From Bacillota bacterium (lineage in GTDB: Bacteria; Bacillota; Clostridia; DSM-8532), in the NCBI GenBank assembly GCA_023443745.1, contig JAEZTB010000042.1, positions 434,001 to 498,000 of the forward strand: a stretch of 64,000 nucleotides of DNA. The letters run 5' to 3'. The translations under genes were made by a program, and so were the position numbers. Positions 43,264 to 51,325 of the stretch are shown here, in pieces; the first letter of the stretch is position 1; every line of letters begins with the position of its first letter. The notes beneath the pieces were generated by a model. The model was not told the origin of the DNA and made no database searches. It worked only from the letters and a program-made list of their open reading frames with translations.

Positions 43264-44853
43264 TTAATAACCTCCTGTTCTTATGGGGATTGGTAGCTTT
43301 CCCCGGGGTGTGATTTCTCCTTTAAATAGACGAAGCAGTGCATTGACCGATGTCGGTGTATATTCGTATGTCAACAAAGTGGCGGTTGCTCCGTCACAGA
43401 AAGACAAGTCAAAGGGATTACGAAGCATAATGACACCCACTGTTTTGCCGATTCTGAAGGCTCGATGAAGCAATTCCTGCTGCCCCTGATCCAAATGCGC
43501 ATTGTAGGTGCAAACAAAGATACGGCTGAAATCCCCGGACATGAGAGCATCCAGCCTGTCTAGCAGGGTTCCATCGGGTCCGAGAGGGTATTCTACGCAC
43601 ATAGCCTGAGGATAAGCGGTTTTCATAACGCCTGTAAGAGAAAAAGCGCCATCCTTTTCATCTAACTGTGTAAGTGCGTTGGGTGGAGGGGCAAGAAAGA
43701 GAAACTGCTCTTTTTCCCCGAGTGTAAAAAAGTCTGTTTGTCCAGATACCGTAAGCGCATTTTCAGTAATGTTTGCCGCTAAGGATCGGTTCAAAGAAAA
43801 AAGCGTTTCGTTATGCACGTCGGGGCATTTACTATTTAAAAAAGCAGAAACTTCCATGCTCTGTTTTTCACGTAGAATTCGCTCTACAGACTCGTCCAGC
43901 CTTTTTTCCGACAATCGTCCGCTTTCCACGGCAGCAATCAAGGCTGCTGCTGAAGCATTCTGAACCGCCTCGGTATGACATACCAGCAGCAGGTCGACAC
44001 CCGCAAGAACAGCTCGTACGCAGCCCTCAGGCGTACCGCAGTAATCATCCAGCGCTTTCATTTCCATACAATCGCTAATGACGAGACCCCGGTATCCATA
44101 GGCATCCCTCAGAATATCCTGTAGAATATACGGCGAAAGTGTTCCGGGTTCTTTGTCCAATGCCGTATAAATCTCATGGCTGGTCATTATACACCTTACT
44201 CCACCCCTTGCAAGGGCTGCAACCGGTGCGAGTTCATTTTGTTCAAGCTGGTCCCGTGTCCGCGTGTTGCGGCTCAAGGCCAAATGCAAATCCACCCGGC
44301 TTCCACCGATACTTGGAAAATGCTTTGCGGTCGCAATCACATGCTTTTGTGCTCCCTTGATAAAGGCATCGGCATACCGTACTGCCGCTTCAGGTTCATC
44401 GCTAAAGCTGCGTGAACCAATATGAGGGCTGTTAGGATTATTGGCCAGATCAACCACTGGTGCAAGATTAAAATTGACTCCCATCCGCGCCATTTCTGCA
44501 CCGATCCCTTCACCAACCTTTTCCGCAAGATCAGGCGTTCCTGCCGCCCTGGTTGCCATTTCACCACAAAACCAGGTCAACCCGCGGTTAAAGCGTGTAA
44601 CCTGCCCGCCCTCCTGATCGGCCGCAATAAAAAGCGGCACTCCGTTTGCTTCCAGCGCTTCACGCTGTAATTCCTGGACCAATGAAAAAAGCTGCTGCGG
44701 TCCTGTAAAATTCCGTGTGAACAGAATCACATTGCCAATATGCTGTTCTCGGATGGCCCGGCGTGCATGTTCACACATATGTGGCCCATCAAACCCAAAG
44801 AATATGAGTTGACCAATCTTCTGTTTTTGAGAAAGGGAAGAAACAGCTATCAT
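43264..44853 (-). CDS. Glycoside hydrolase family 3, NagZ-like, with altered active-site loop
   Basis: A 529-residue leaderless beta-N-acetylglucosaminidase-like enzyme. The TIM barrel has FIAADQEGGQVTRF near residue 80, LAPVVDLANNPNSPHIGSRSF near 130 and the nucleophile in VISDCMEMKAL near 255. The catalytic loop, normally KHFPGHGDTxxDSH, reads KHFPSIGGSRVDLH: the Asp and His of the catalytic dyad remain but the GHGDT part is lost. A second domain of about 190 residues follows. It is the first gene of the minus-strand arm of the amino-sugar locus, followed by the SIS and kinase genes. Substrate specificity may differ from the plus-strand GH3. Confidence 0.85.
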   Translation of the reverse strand: MIAVSSLSQKQKIGQLIFFGFDGPHMCEHARRAIREQHIGNVILFTRNFTGPQQLFSLVQELQREALEANGVPLFIAADQEGGQVTRFNRGLTWFCGEMATRAAGTPDLAEKVGEGIGAEMARMGVNFNLAPVVDLANNPNSPHIGSRSFSDEPEAAVRYADAFIKGAQKHVIATAKHFPSIGGSRVDLHLALSRNTRTRDQLEQNELAPVAALARGGVRCIMTSHEIYTALDKEPGTLSPYILQDILRDAYGYRGLVISDCMEMKALDDYCGTPEGCVRAVLAGVDLLLVCHTEAVQNASAAALIAAVESGRLSEKRLDESVERILREKQSMEVSAFLNSKCPDVHNETLFSLNRSLAANITENALTVSGQTDFFTLGEKEQFLFLAPPPNALTQLDEKDGAFSLTGVMKTAYPQAMCVEYPLGPDGTLLDRLDALMSGDFSRIFVCTYNAHLDQGQQELLHRAFRIGKTVGVIMLRNPFDLSFCDGATATLLTYEYTPTSVNALLRLFKGEITPRGKLPIPIRTGGY

Positions 44854-44900
44854 AATTTCCCTGCCTTTCTGTGATCTGATTATGTCTTTTTAAGTTACCA

Positions 44901-45011
44901 TACATGAAATTATATTGCAACACAAATACATCTTATTGAAATAAAAATTTATTTAATCGTTTCATGTAATCTTCGAAACATTTTAGAGGTAATTTTATGA
45001 AATAAAAATTT
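44901..45011. promoter_or_regulatory. Repeat-rich regulatory region between divergent amino-sugar operons
   Basis: A 14-bp direct repeat TGAAATAAAAATTT (44937-44950 and 44998-45011) and a 9-bp inverted pair TACATGAAA/TTTCATGTA (44901-44909 with 44960-44968) lie in the 307-base AT-rich gap, which otherwise holds only the murQ promoter. They are candidate sites for a shared repressor or activator. Confidence 0.5.
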
Positions 45012-45050
45012 GAAATATAAATACAATATAAAATTTTATTCAAAAAGTTA

Positions 45051-45079
45051 TTGACTTATTTCGATTGAGTCGCTATTCT
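45051..45079 (+). promoter_or_regulatory. Sigma-A promoter of the murQ operon
   Basis: TTGACT (45051-45056) and TATTCT (45074-45079) with a 17-base spacer, about 80 bases before murQ. Confidence 0.65.
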
Positions 45080-45160
45080 GAATACTAGACTATCGTTTAG
45101 ATTGGCTCAGCATAGAATTGCTCAATACATCAAGAATTACATCAATTGGGAGGAATTTCG

Positions 45161-46078
45161 TTGATTGATTATTTTGCCGGCCTGTTAACGGAAACGGTTA
45201 ATCCAGAAACAACTGATATTGATCTTTATTCCACAAAAGAAATGATTACCCTAATGAATCGCGAGGATATGAAGGTTCCGTTGGCCGTTGGAAAAGAGAT
45301 AGACCATATTGCAGAGGCAGTGGATTTAATATATGCCGCACTTGCAGATGGAGGCCGTATGTTTTATTTGGGTGCGGGGACTTCGGGTCGCCTCGGCATT
45401 TTAGATGCAAGTGAATGCCCTCCTACTTTCAACACAGACCCGGAACTTGTACAAGCCTATATTGCCGGTGGTGATACCGCTTTGCGTACAGCCGTAGAAG
45501 GCTGTGAAGACAGCCAAAACCAGGGAGTTGAAATTGTGATGGAAGCCGGTGTTCGGAAGGGTGACGTGGTCATTGGCATCACTGCAAGCGGTGGCGCCCC
45601 TTTTGTGCTGGCCGCTATCGAAACAGCAAAAAAACTAGGAGCAGCCACTATCGGCGTCGTAACAAACGTTGATTCAAAGCTTTCCCGTCTTTGCGATGTT
45701 TGCATCGCCCCTCTTGTCGGACCGGAGGTCATTACTGGTTCTACCCGCTTAAAAAGCGGTACCGCACAAAAACTTGTGCTCAACATGCTGACGACCTGCA
45801 CCATGATCAAGCTGGGTAAGGTCTATGGAAACCTAATGGTAGATTTACGTCCAAGCAATAATAAACTGTTGGCTCGTGCTCATAGGATCATCCAACGGGT
45901 GTGCGGTGTTTCGGAAAAAGTTGCTTCCAGTGTGCTTAAAGAAGCGGGAAACAATACAAAGCTAGCCATTATGATGCTTAAAACAGGTCTTGATGCCCAT
46001 AGCGCGCAGCTTGTTCTGAATGAAAATGGCGGTATGCTCCGCCGGGCCATCGAAGCGAAGGCCTTAAAAACGTCCTGA
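45161..46078 (+). CDS. murQ: N-acetylmuramic acid 6-phosphate etherase MurQ
   Basis: Cleaves the lactyl ether of MurNAc-6-phosphate to give GlcNAc-6-phosphate and D-lactate. The 305-residue protein has the SIS motif FYLGAGTSGRLGILDASECPPTF near residue 70, with the catalytic Glu in DASE, and ITASGGAPFVLAAIETAKKLG near 145. VDLRPSNNKLLARAHRI and the C-terminal UBA-like helices complete the family pattern. The start is a TTG at 45161, 7 bases from GGGAGG; the TTG at 45146 lies inside that site. First gene of a nine-gene plus-strand cluster. It is the firmest indication that the locus handles peptidoglycan sugars. Confidence 0.96.
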   Translation: MIDYFAGLLTETVNPETTDIDLYSTKEMITLMNREDMKVPLAVGKEIDHIAEAVDLIYAALADGGRMFYLGAGTSGRLGILDASECPPTFNTDPELVQAYIAGGDTALRTAVEGCEDSQNQGVEIVMEAGVRKGDVVIGITASGGAPFVLAAIETAKKLGAATIGVVTNVDSKLSRLCDVCIAPLVGPEVITGSTRLKSGTAQKLVLNMLTTCTMIKLGKVYGNLMVDLRPSNNKLLARAHRIIQRVCGVSEKVASSVLKEAGNNTKLAIMMLKTGLDAHSAQLVLNENGGMLRRAIEAKALKTS

Positions 46079-46126
46079 AGTTGCCTTAAGGCAATATTAT
46101 GGAAAATATAGCAAGGAGGAAAAAAC

Positions 46127-47560
46127 ATGAAAAAATTTCTTTCGCTCATTCTTGTTCTCGTAATGACAGTCAGCATGCTCAGCGCATGCGGCAGTGAACC
46201 TGCATCAACACCGTCGCCGTCGGCAACCGACGCCACGGCCACACCAGGAACCCCTGCTCCGGCAGCACCGGATACCATCTCCCTGCTGCTGCCCCCTGTT
46301 TCCGCCACATATCAAAAGCAGTTGGAAAAATGGTCCGCTGATTTTACTGCCATGTATTCCAATCTTACGCTTAAATTTGAAACGGCAAGCTGGGAAGACT
46401 ACAAAGATAAGATGAATGTACAGCTCAATGCAGGTACTCCCCCTGATATCGCTTTCGTCGAGCATGACAATGTGGCGAAATATATCGACACCGGTCTGCT
46501 TCTTGATATTACCAATATCATTTCTCCCGAGCAATTGGCAGACTTTGATGAAAATGCTGTTAATTTCTACCGGAACGGGAATGGCTTGTACGGACTGCCA
46601 ACCTATATATCTGTTCAGGCTTTAGGCGGCAACAAGGCTATGCTTGAAGAAGCAGGAATCGACTGGAAAACCATCCAGAAAAACGGATGGACCTATGATG
46701 AATTCCGAAGCGCTATCAAAGCAGGCACCAAAGCAGACCGTTATGGTTTTATCTTTGCCTGTGCAGGCGTTACCGCTGCCGACTATCTTAATATCCTTTC
46801 CAAAAATGCAGGTATGCCTGCTGCCTTTAACAAGGATTTAAAATATGCCTTTACAAGTAAGAATTTCCGTGACCTGTTGGCCAGCATTCGTGAGATAATA
46901 GATGATGGCTCCACCCCCAAGGAAATGGGCAGTGTAGATGCCGGCAAACGCTGGAATATGTTCCTAACCGCCCAGACCATGATCTTTGGTAAAGGTCTTG
47001 CTAACTTTGAGAGTCTTGCCCTGGCAAACAACAAAAAGATCCAGGCCAAGGACGGAAGTGCTGTTGAAAACAGTAAAGAAGCAGAGTATATTGTGCTGCC
47101 CGTTCCTACCTTCTTTGGTGAGAAGCAGGCCGCACAAGGCGCAGCCGGAGGCTATTCCTTGTTCCGCGGTAAAGCAGAGCCCTCTGCCGAGCACCTGGCT
47201 AATATGATGAAGGCACTATACTTTATGTCCGCCGGTGACGTTGCTGCTTATACCTGCAACGAGCTGTATTTGTCAGGACTTAGCAAATCAGCCCGTGATG
47301 CTATGGCCAAGATTCAAAATGAAGTTCCGCGCAGCCCTGAGAATGCCGCTGCCATGCAGTCTTTAACCGCTCAAGTGGCAGAACCCCGCCCCGACATTCC
47401 CGCAGAATTAGGTGCTAAACACTCACGACTGATGGACGAAGTTATAGTTCCCAATTTCCAAGCGCTGTTGGCAAACGAAATTACACCCGACCAGATGTAT
47501 GAAACAGTTAAAAAAGCTGCCATCGAAGCCTTTGGAGAAGATGGAATAGTTAAGGACTAA
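46127..47560 (+). CDS. Sugar ABC transporter substrate-binding lipoprotein of the amino-sugar locus
   Basis: A 477-residue family 1 solute-binding protein. The signal peptide ends in lipobox LSAC (Cys near residue 22), a Thr/Pro/Ala linker follows, then the two-lobed fold with NAGTPPDIAFVEHDNVAKYIDTG near 105 and YSLFRGKAEPSAEHLANMMKAL near 345. AGGAGG precedes the ATG. The position between murQ and the permeases suggests it captures MurNAc- or GlcNAc-containing fragments released from cell walls. Confidence 0.9.
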   Translation: MKKFLSLILVLVMTVSMLSACGSEPASTPSPSATDATATPGTPAPAAPDTISLLLPPVSATYQKQLEKWSADFTAMYSNLTLKFETASWEDYKDKMNVQLNAGTPPDIAFVEHDNVAKYIDTGLLLDITNIISPEQLADFDENAVNFYRNGNGLYGLPTYISVQALGGNKAMLEEAGIDWKTIQKNGWTYDEFRSAIKAGTKADRYGFIFACAGVTAADYLNILSKNAGMPAAFNKDLKYAFTSKNFRDLLASIREIIDDGSTPKEMGSVDAGKRWNMFLTAQTMIFGKGLANFESLALANNKKIQAKDGSAVENSKEAEYIVLPVPTFFGEKQAAQGAAGGYSLFRGKAEPSAEHLANMMKALYFMSAGDVAAYTCNELYLSGLSKSARDAMAKIQNEVPRSPENAAAMQSLTAQVAEPRPDIPAELGAKHSRLMDEVIVPNFQALLANEITPDQMYETVKKAAIEAFGEDGIVKD

Positions 47561-47592
47561 TACCCTGGTTTTGAATATCTTTTTCCCATAAG

Positions 47593-47633
47593 CGGCAAAT
47601 GCTTCCCGCCATAAATGCGGGTTGCATTTGCCG
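47593..47633 (+). other. Intercistronic hairpin between binding protein and permeases
   Basis: CGGCAAATGC/GCATTTGCCG (47593-47602 with 47624-47633) plus inner CCCGC/GCGGG (47605-47609 with 47617-47621). There is no T-run. It sits in a 155-base gap and could protect the upstream mRNA, giving more binding protein than permease. Confidence 0.65.
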
Positions 47634-47715
47634 GATTTACTTAGCTAATTCGGCAAAACCTAGATAGCTTCGATACCCCAAATATTTTATTCCGGCATTT
47701 CAAAGGAGGTTTATA

Positions 47716-48630
47716 ATGGGAAGATCTAAAACGTCCAAAAGCGGTCCTATCTCCAAAAAGCGTATCACCAGCGAGGATATATGGGGCTATACCTTTATTG
47801 CCGTAGCAATGATTATCTTTTTAGTTTTTACTATCTATCCGGTTATCAGCGCATTATTTACAAGCTTTCAAAAATACAAGCCTCTGGGTTCCCTCTTTGT
47901 GGGCCTTGAGAACTATAAAACCGCTTTTAAAAGCGAACTTTTTTATAAATCAATTATAAACACCTCAATATATACATTGTTTACCGTACCGCTCAGTCTT
48001 TTGATTTCCTTTAGCGTAGCGGTATTGATACTTCCATTTACGAAGAAGTTCCAGTCCCTGTTCAAGTCGATGTATTATCTCCCAACCGTCGCATCCGGTG
48101 TTGCTCTATCGGTTGTATGGCTGTGGATATATGATCCCCTTCCAACAGGACTCTTTAATACGATTCTGCGCCAGTTCGGTATTGAGAACCAAAACTGGCT
48201 TGGCTCCTCTTCAACAGCAATGTTTAGTCTTGTCCTCATGGCACTGCTTGCAGGCCATGGCTCCAATATCATTATTTATCTTGCTGCCCTGCTGGGTGTG
48301 CCTAACAGTTTCTATGAGGCTGCAGATATAGAAGGCGGGACGTTTTTTCAGAAGCTCTACTACATTGTCTTGCCCATGGTCAAGCCTACCACGCTTTTTT
48401 TGTTTGTGACGGGCATCATTGGTTCGTTCCAGGTGTTTATGAATGCCTATATGATGACGGGCGGCGGGCCAAATAATAACACAACCATGGTCGGCCTGCT
48501 CATTTTCAACAATGCATTCAAATACTCTGACTACGGTCTTGCCTGTGCTCAAGCTATGATTCTGGCAGTAATAATCGCCGGAATCTCTACACTACAGTTC
48601 CGCCTGATGAGCGGAGATGTGGAATACTAA
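47716..48630 (+). CDS. Carbohydrate ABC transporter permease, MalF type (amino-sugar locus)
   Basis: A 304-residue permease with six predicted helices and the EAA loop SFYEAADIEGGTFFQKLYYIVLP near residue 200. The N-terminal 20 residues are basic. AAGGAGG precedes the ATG. It pairs with the downstream permease 15 bases away; no ATPase gene is in the cluster. Confidence 0.93.
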   Translation: MGRSKTSKSGPISKKRITSEDIWGYTFIAVAMIIFLVFTIYPVISALFTSFQKYKPLGSLFVGLENYKTAFKSELFYKSIINTSIYTLFTVPLSLLISFSVAVLILPFTKKFQSLFKSMYYLPTVASGVALSVVWLWIYDPLPTGLFNTILRQFGIENQNWLGSSSTAMFSLVLMALLAGHGSNIIIYLAALLGVPNSFYEAADIEGGTFFQKLYYIVLPMVKPTTLFLFVTGIIGSFQVFMNAYMMTGGGPNNNTTMVGLLIFNNAFKYSDYGLACAQAMILAVIIAGISTLQFRLMSGDVEY

Positions 48631-48645
48631 GAGAGGAGATTTGCA

Positions 48646-49509
48646 ATGTCTGGTTTATATTCTGAGCACATTAATAATAAAAAGTTGCTGTATATACGAA
48701 ACGGCCTGATATTTATGTTTTTGGTTTTCCTTGCCGTCATAACGCTGTTTCCTATTTACTACATGCTAGTTTCCTCCTTTGGCCCACCTGTAGAGGCTGG
48801 CGGAGCATCCTATTCCCTGTTTCCGAAAAGAATCTCTTTTGATTCCTATAAGTTTTTCTTTGACTTCAGTAAATATTCAGGACGCTGGATGATAAACAGC
48901 CTGATCGTTTCTTCGGCCATCGTCGTTGGAAACGTCGTGTTTGCAGGAATTGCAGGATATGCATTTGCTAAAATCAATTTTAAGGGAAGAAATTTCCTCT
49001 TTTTTGCACTAATATGCGCCATGATGATACCTTATCAGGTTACGCAGGTACCGCTTTACATGTTGGTCGTAAACACGCTTAAATTGGACAATAGCTACCT
49101 TTCCCTGATTGCACCGACATTTGTAACCGCGTACAATGTCTTTTTATGCAAGCAGTTTATGTCCAGCTTGCCTATTGAAATTATTGAATGTGCTAAAATT
49201 GAAGGCTGCAACCAATTGCAGATTTATTTAAAGATCATCATGCCCTTGTCAAAAACCGTTCTTGCGGTAATGGCAATACTCACCTTTATGAATAGCTGGA
49301 ACACCTTTTTCTGGCCGTTCCTTGTAACCAGTCAGGAAGCCATGCAGACCATTCAGGTAGGGCTCAAAAATTTCAAATTTGCCAACACCACCTATTTTGC
49401 TCCTATGATGGCGGGTGCAACCTTATCCGCACTGCCTATGTTTATTTTATTTTTCAGTCTGCAAAAGTATTTCCTTGAGGGCGTTACCATTGGTGCTGTC
49501 AAAGGGTGA
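48646..49509 (+). CDS. Carbohydrate ABC transporter permease, MalG type (amino-sugar locus)
   Basis: A 287-residue permease with six predicted helices. The EAA loop reads IECAKIEGCNQLQIYLKIIMPL near residue 180-200, and the C-terminus YFLEGVTIGAVKG is typical of MalG relatives. AGGAG precedes the ATG. It forms the channel with the upstream permease. Confidence 0.93.
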   Translation: MSGLYSEHINNKKLLYIRNGLIFMFLVFLAVITLFPIYYMLVSSFGPPVEAGGASYSLFPKRISFDSYKFFFDFSKYSGRWMINSLIVSSAIVVGNVVFAGIAGYAFAKINFKGRNFLFFALICAMMIPYQVTQVPLYMLVVNTLKLDNSYLSLIAPTFVTAYNVFLCKQFMSSLPIEIIECAKIEGCNQLQIYLKIIMPLSKTVLAVMAILTFMNSWNTFFWPFLVTSQEAMQTIQVGLKNFKFANTTYFAPMMAGATLSALPMFILFFSLQKYFLEGVTIGAVKG

Positions 49510-49531
49510 TCCCATGAATAAAACTGTTTTT

Positions 49532-49565
49532 CATAAGCCCTGCCGCCCTTGCGGTGGGGCTTATG
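49532..49565 (+). terminator. Strong hairpin after the permease genes
   Basis: CATAAGCCC/GGGCTTATG (49532-49540 with 49557-49565) with inner CCGC/GCGG, followed by TTGGAT. The tail is poor in T, so termination may be partial. Confidence 0.5.
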
Positions 49566-49575
49566 TTGGATAGAT

Positions 49576-49629
49576 GCTATAATCGGGGTCTATAAATTTG
49601 GTAGTACATGGAGAAATTTGCTACCAAAT
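49576..49629 (+). promoter_or_regulatory. Extended -10 promoter and 9-bp operator-like inverted repeat
   Basis: TGCTATAAT (about 49575-49583) without a clear -35 box is followed by ATTTGGTAG/CTACCAAAT (49596-49604 with 49621-49629), ending just before the GNAT ribosome binding site. This suggests separate control of the downstream half of the locus. Confidence 0.5.
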
Positions 49630-49643
49630 GAGGGAGGAATAAT

Positions 49644-50627
49644 ATGATACGCAATTTTGCTGCGGAAGATCTTTCAGTGGTCACCGCACTCTGGAACAGG
49701 CGCGCAGTGCGGGATGGATTTGTGGAGCACACACCGGAAAGTTTTTCTGCTCTGTTTCTGCAAAATAAATATTTTTCTGTACAGCATACCTTTGTATTGG
49801 AAGAAGCCGGCGTTTTAGGATTTGTTTGCGGCTGTACGGGAGATGATCTGCCGGCAGGCGGGGAACGTGGCTATTTTACCTGCCTTGTGGTGGATGAGCC
49901 GGCGGACACCCCAGAGCACACCCGCCTTTTACTGTCGCACCTGGAGAATAGTTTTCGAGCAGCTGGAAAAACAGTGAGCGATGTCTTGTTTTTCAATCCT
50001 ATCCATCTACCCTGGTATATCCCAGATACAAACAATCACCAGCACAACAACGCACCTGGTGTCGCGGTAGATACGGTGCTGTACCAAAGGCTTCTTACCT
50101 GCGGATATCTGGAACGGGGGCGGGAATGTGCCATGTATCTTGATCTATCCCGGTTTTCCATGCCGATGGGGATTCATGAAAAAGCAAAGTCGCTTTTGGA
50201 AAAGGGTTATCGTGTCGATCTGTATGACGAACACCGTTGCCATGGTCTTTCCGAAATGCTGCACGCTCTTAATAATCCCATATGGATTAAAGAAATAGAA
50301 GAAAGTGTAAGAAAGGGTATACCTTTTCTTGTTGCTGAAAGTGAAGGTATGGTGGTTGGCTTTGCCGGCCCCATCTATCCTGAAAAGACAGGCCGGGGCT
50401 ATTTTACTGGAATTGGCGTCTTGCCTGAGTGGGAAGGAAAAGGGTTTGGAACACAGCTTTTCTATAACCTCTGTGAACATGAGAAAAACAGAGGTGCCCA
50501 ATACATGTCCCTGTTCACAGGAGAGAATAATCCTGCCCGGCGTATCTATGAAGGTGCAGGTTTCGTTGCTGTAAAAAGCTTTGCCATTCTGCGCAAAGAA
50601 CTGAAAGGAATGGATAATGATGAATGA
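49644..50627 (+). CDS. Tandem GNAT-family N-acetyltransferase
   Basis: A 327-residue protein with two GNAT folds. The N-terminal half (1-150) is degenerate. The C-terminal half (about 165-325) has FTGIGVLPEWEGKGFGTQLF with the acetyl-CoA loop, and NPARRIYEGAGFVAVKSF. GGGAGG precedes the ATG. It overlaps the next gene by 11 bases. In this context it may re-acetylate a glucosamine compound, but the acceptor is unknown. Confidence 0.82.
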   Translation: MIRNFAAEDLSVVTALWNRRAVRDGFVEHTPESFSALFLQNKYFSVQHTFVLEEAGVLGFVCGCTGDDLPAGGERGYFTCLVVDEPADTPEHTRLLLSHLENSFRAAGKTVSDVLFFNPIHLPWYIPDTNNHQHNNAPGVAVDTVLYQRLLTCGYLERGRECAMYLDLSRFSMPMGIHEKAKSLLEKGYRVDLYDEHRCHGLSEMLHALNNPIWIKEIEESVRKGIPFLVAESEGMVVGFAGPIYPEKTGRGYFTGIGVLPEWEGKGFGTQLFYNLCEHEKNRGAQYMSLFTGENNPARRIYEGAGFVAVKSFAILRKELKGMDNDE

Positions 50628-51315
50628 GAAGCATACGATTTTAGCCATCGGCGGTCATGTGGGAGATATGGAACTGACTGCGGGAGGACTTTTGGCCACC
50701 TGTGCAGTTCAGGGAGGAAAAATAGTAACGCTTGCACTTACAGCGGGTGAGAAGGGTGTACCTGCTGAACGTACAGTGGAGGATTACCGCAAACAAAAGG
50801 TTGCGGAAGCGGAGGCTTTTGCCGGTATGCTGGGTGGTGAAGCTTATGTGTTGGATTATTCTGATGGACTTTTGCCAGACGATGACAAGGTTCGGTTTGA
50901 AGTATGTGATATGATTCGTAGTGTAAAGCCTGATATTCTGATCACCCATCATAAGCATAGCATGCACAAGGACCATATGGTCTGTCGCCGCATCGTAGAT
51001 GATGCCCGCTTTTTCGCTGGCCTATCCGGATTTGTACGAGATTTACCCGCACATTTTGCACGCACGCTTTACTATGCGGAAAACTGGGAGGATGCTACCA
51101 ACTTTAAACCATATGTTTACCTTGACACATCCGCCGGCTATGAACTATGGCGCAAAGCTATTCAAACCCACTGGTTCGTGACCGGAAGCAAAAGCTTCCC
51201 CTATTTTGAGTATTATGATGCACTCAGCCGCGTTCGTGGTATCGAAGCGCGTAAGAGCCGTGCAGAATGCTTCATGGTGCCTGATGAAAGCCACCGTATT
51301 GTAACTTCTCTGTAG
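50617..51315 (+). CDS. PIG-L family protein with altered HPDD motif
   Basis: A 232-residue LmbE/PIG-L fold protein; family members remove N-acetyl groups from GlcNAc conjugates with zinc. The usual HPDDxE is H14-V-G-D17-M-E19 here: the metal-ligand His and second Asp are kept, while the first Asp (general base in MshB) is Gly. The third ligand region HSMHKDHMVCRRI is intact near residue 110. No signal peptide. The gene overlaps the GNAT gene and precedes namZ. It may be a deacetylase with different chemistry or have lost it. Confidence 0.83.
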   Translation: MMNEKHTILAIGGHVGDMELTAGGLLATCAVQGGKIVTLALTAGEKGVPAERTVEDYRKQKVAEAEAFAGMLGGEAYVLDYSDGLLPDDDKVRFEVCDMIRSVKPDILITHHKHSMHKDHMVCRRIVDDARFFAGLSGFVRDLPAHFARTLYYAENWEDATNFKPYVYLDTSAGYELWRKAIQTHWFVTGSKSFPYFEYYDALSRVRGIEARKSRAECFMVPDESHRIVTSL

Positions 51316-51325
51316 GAGGTATACC

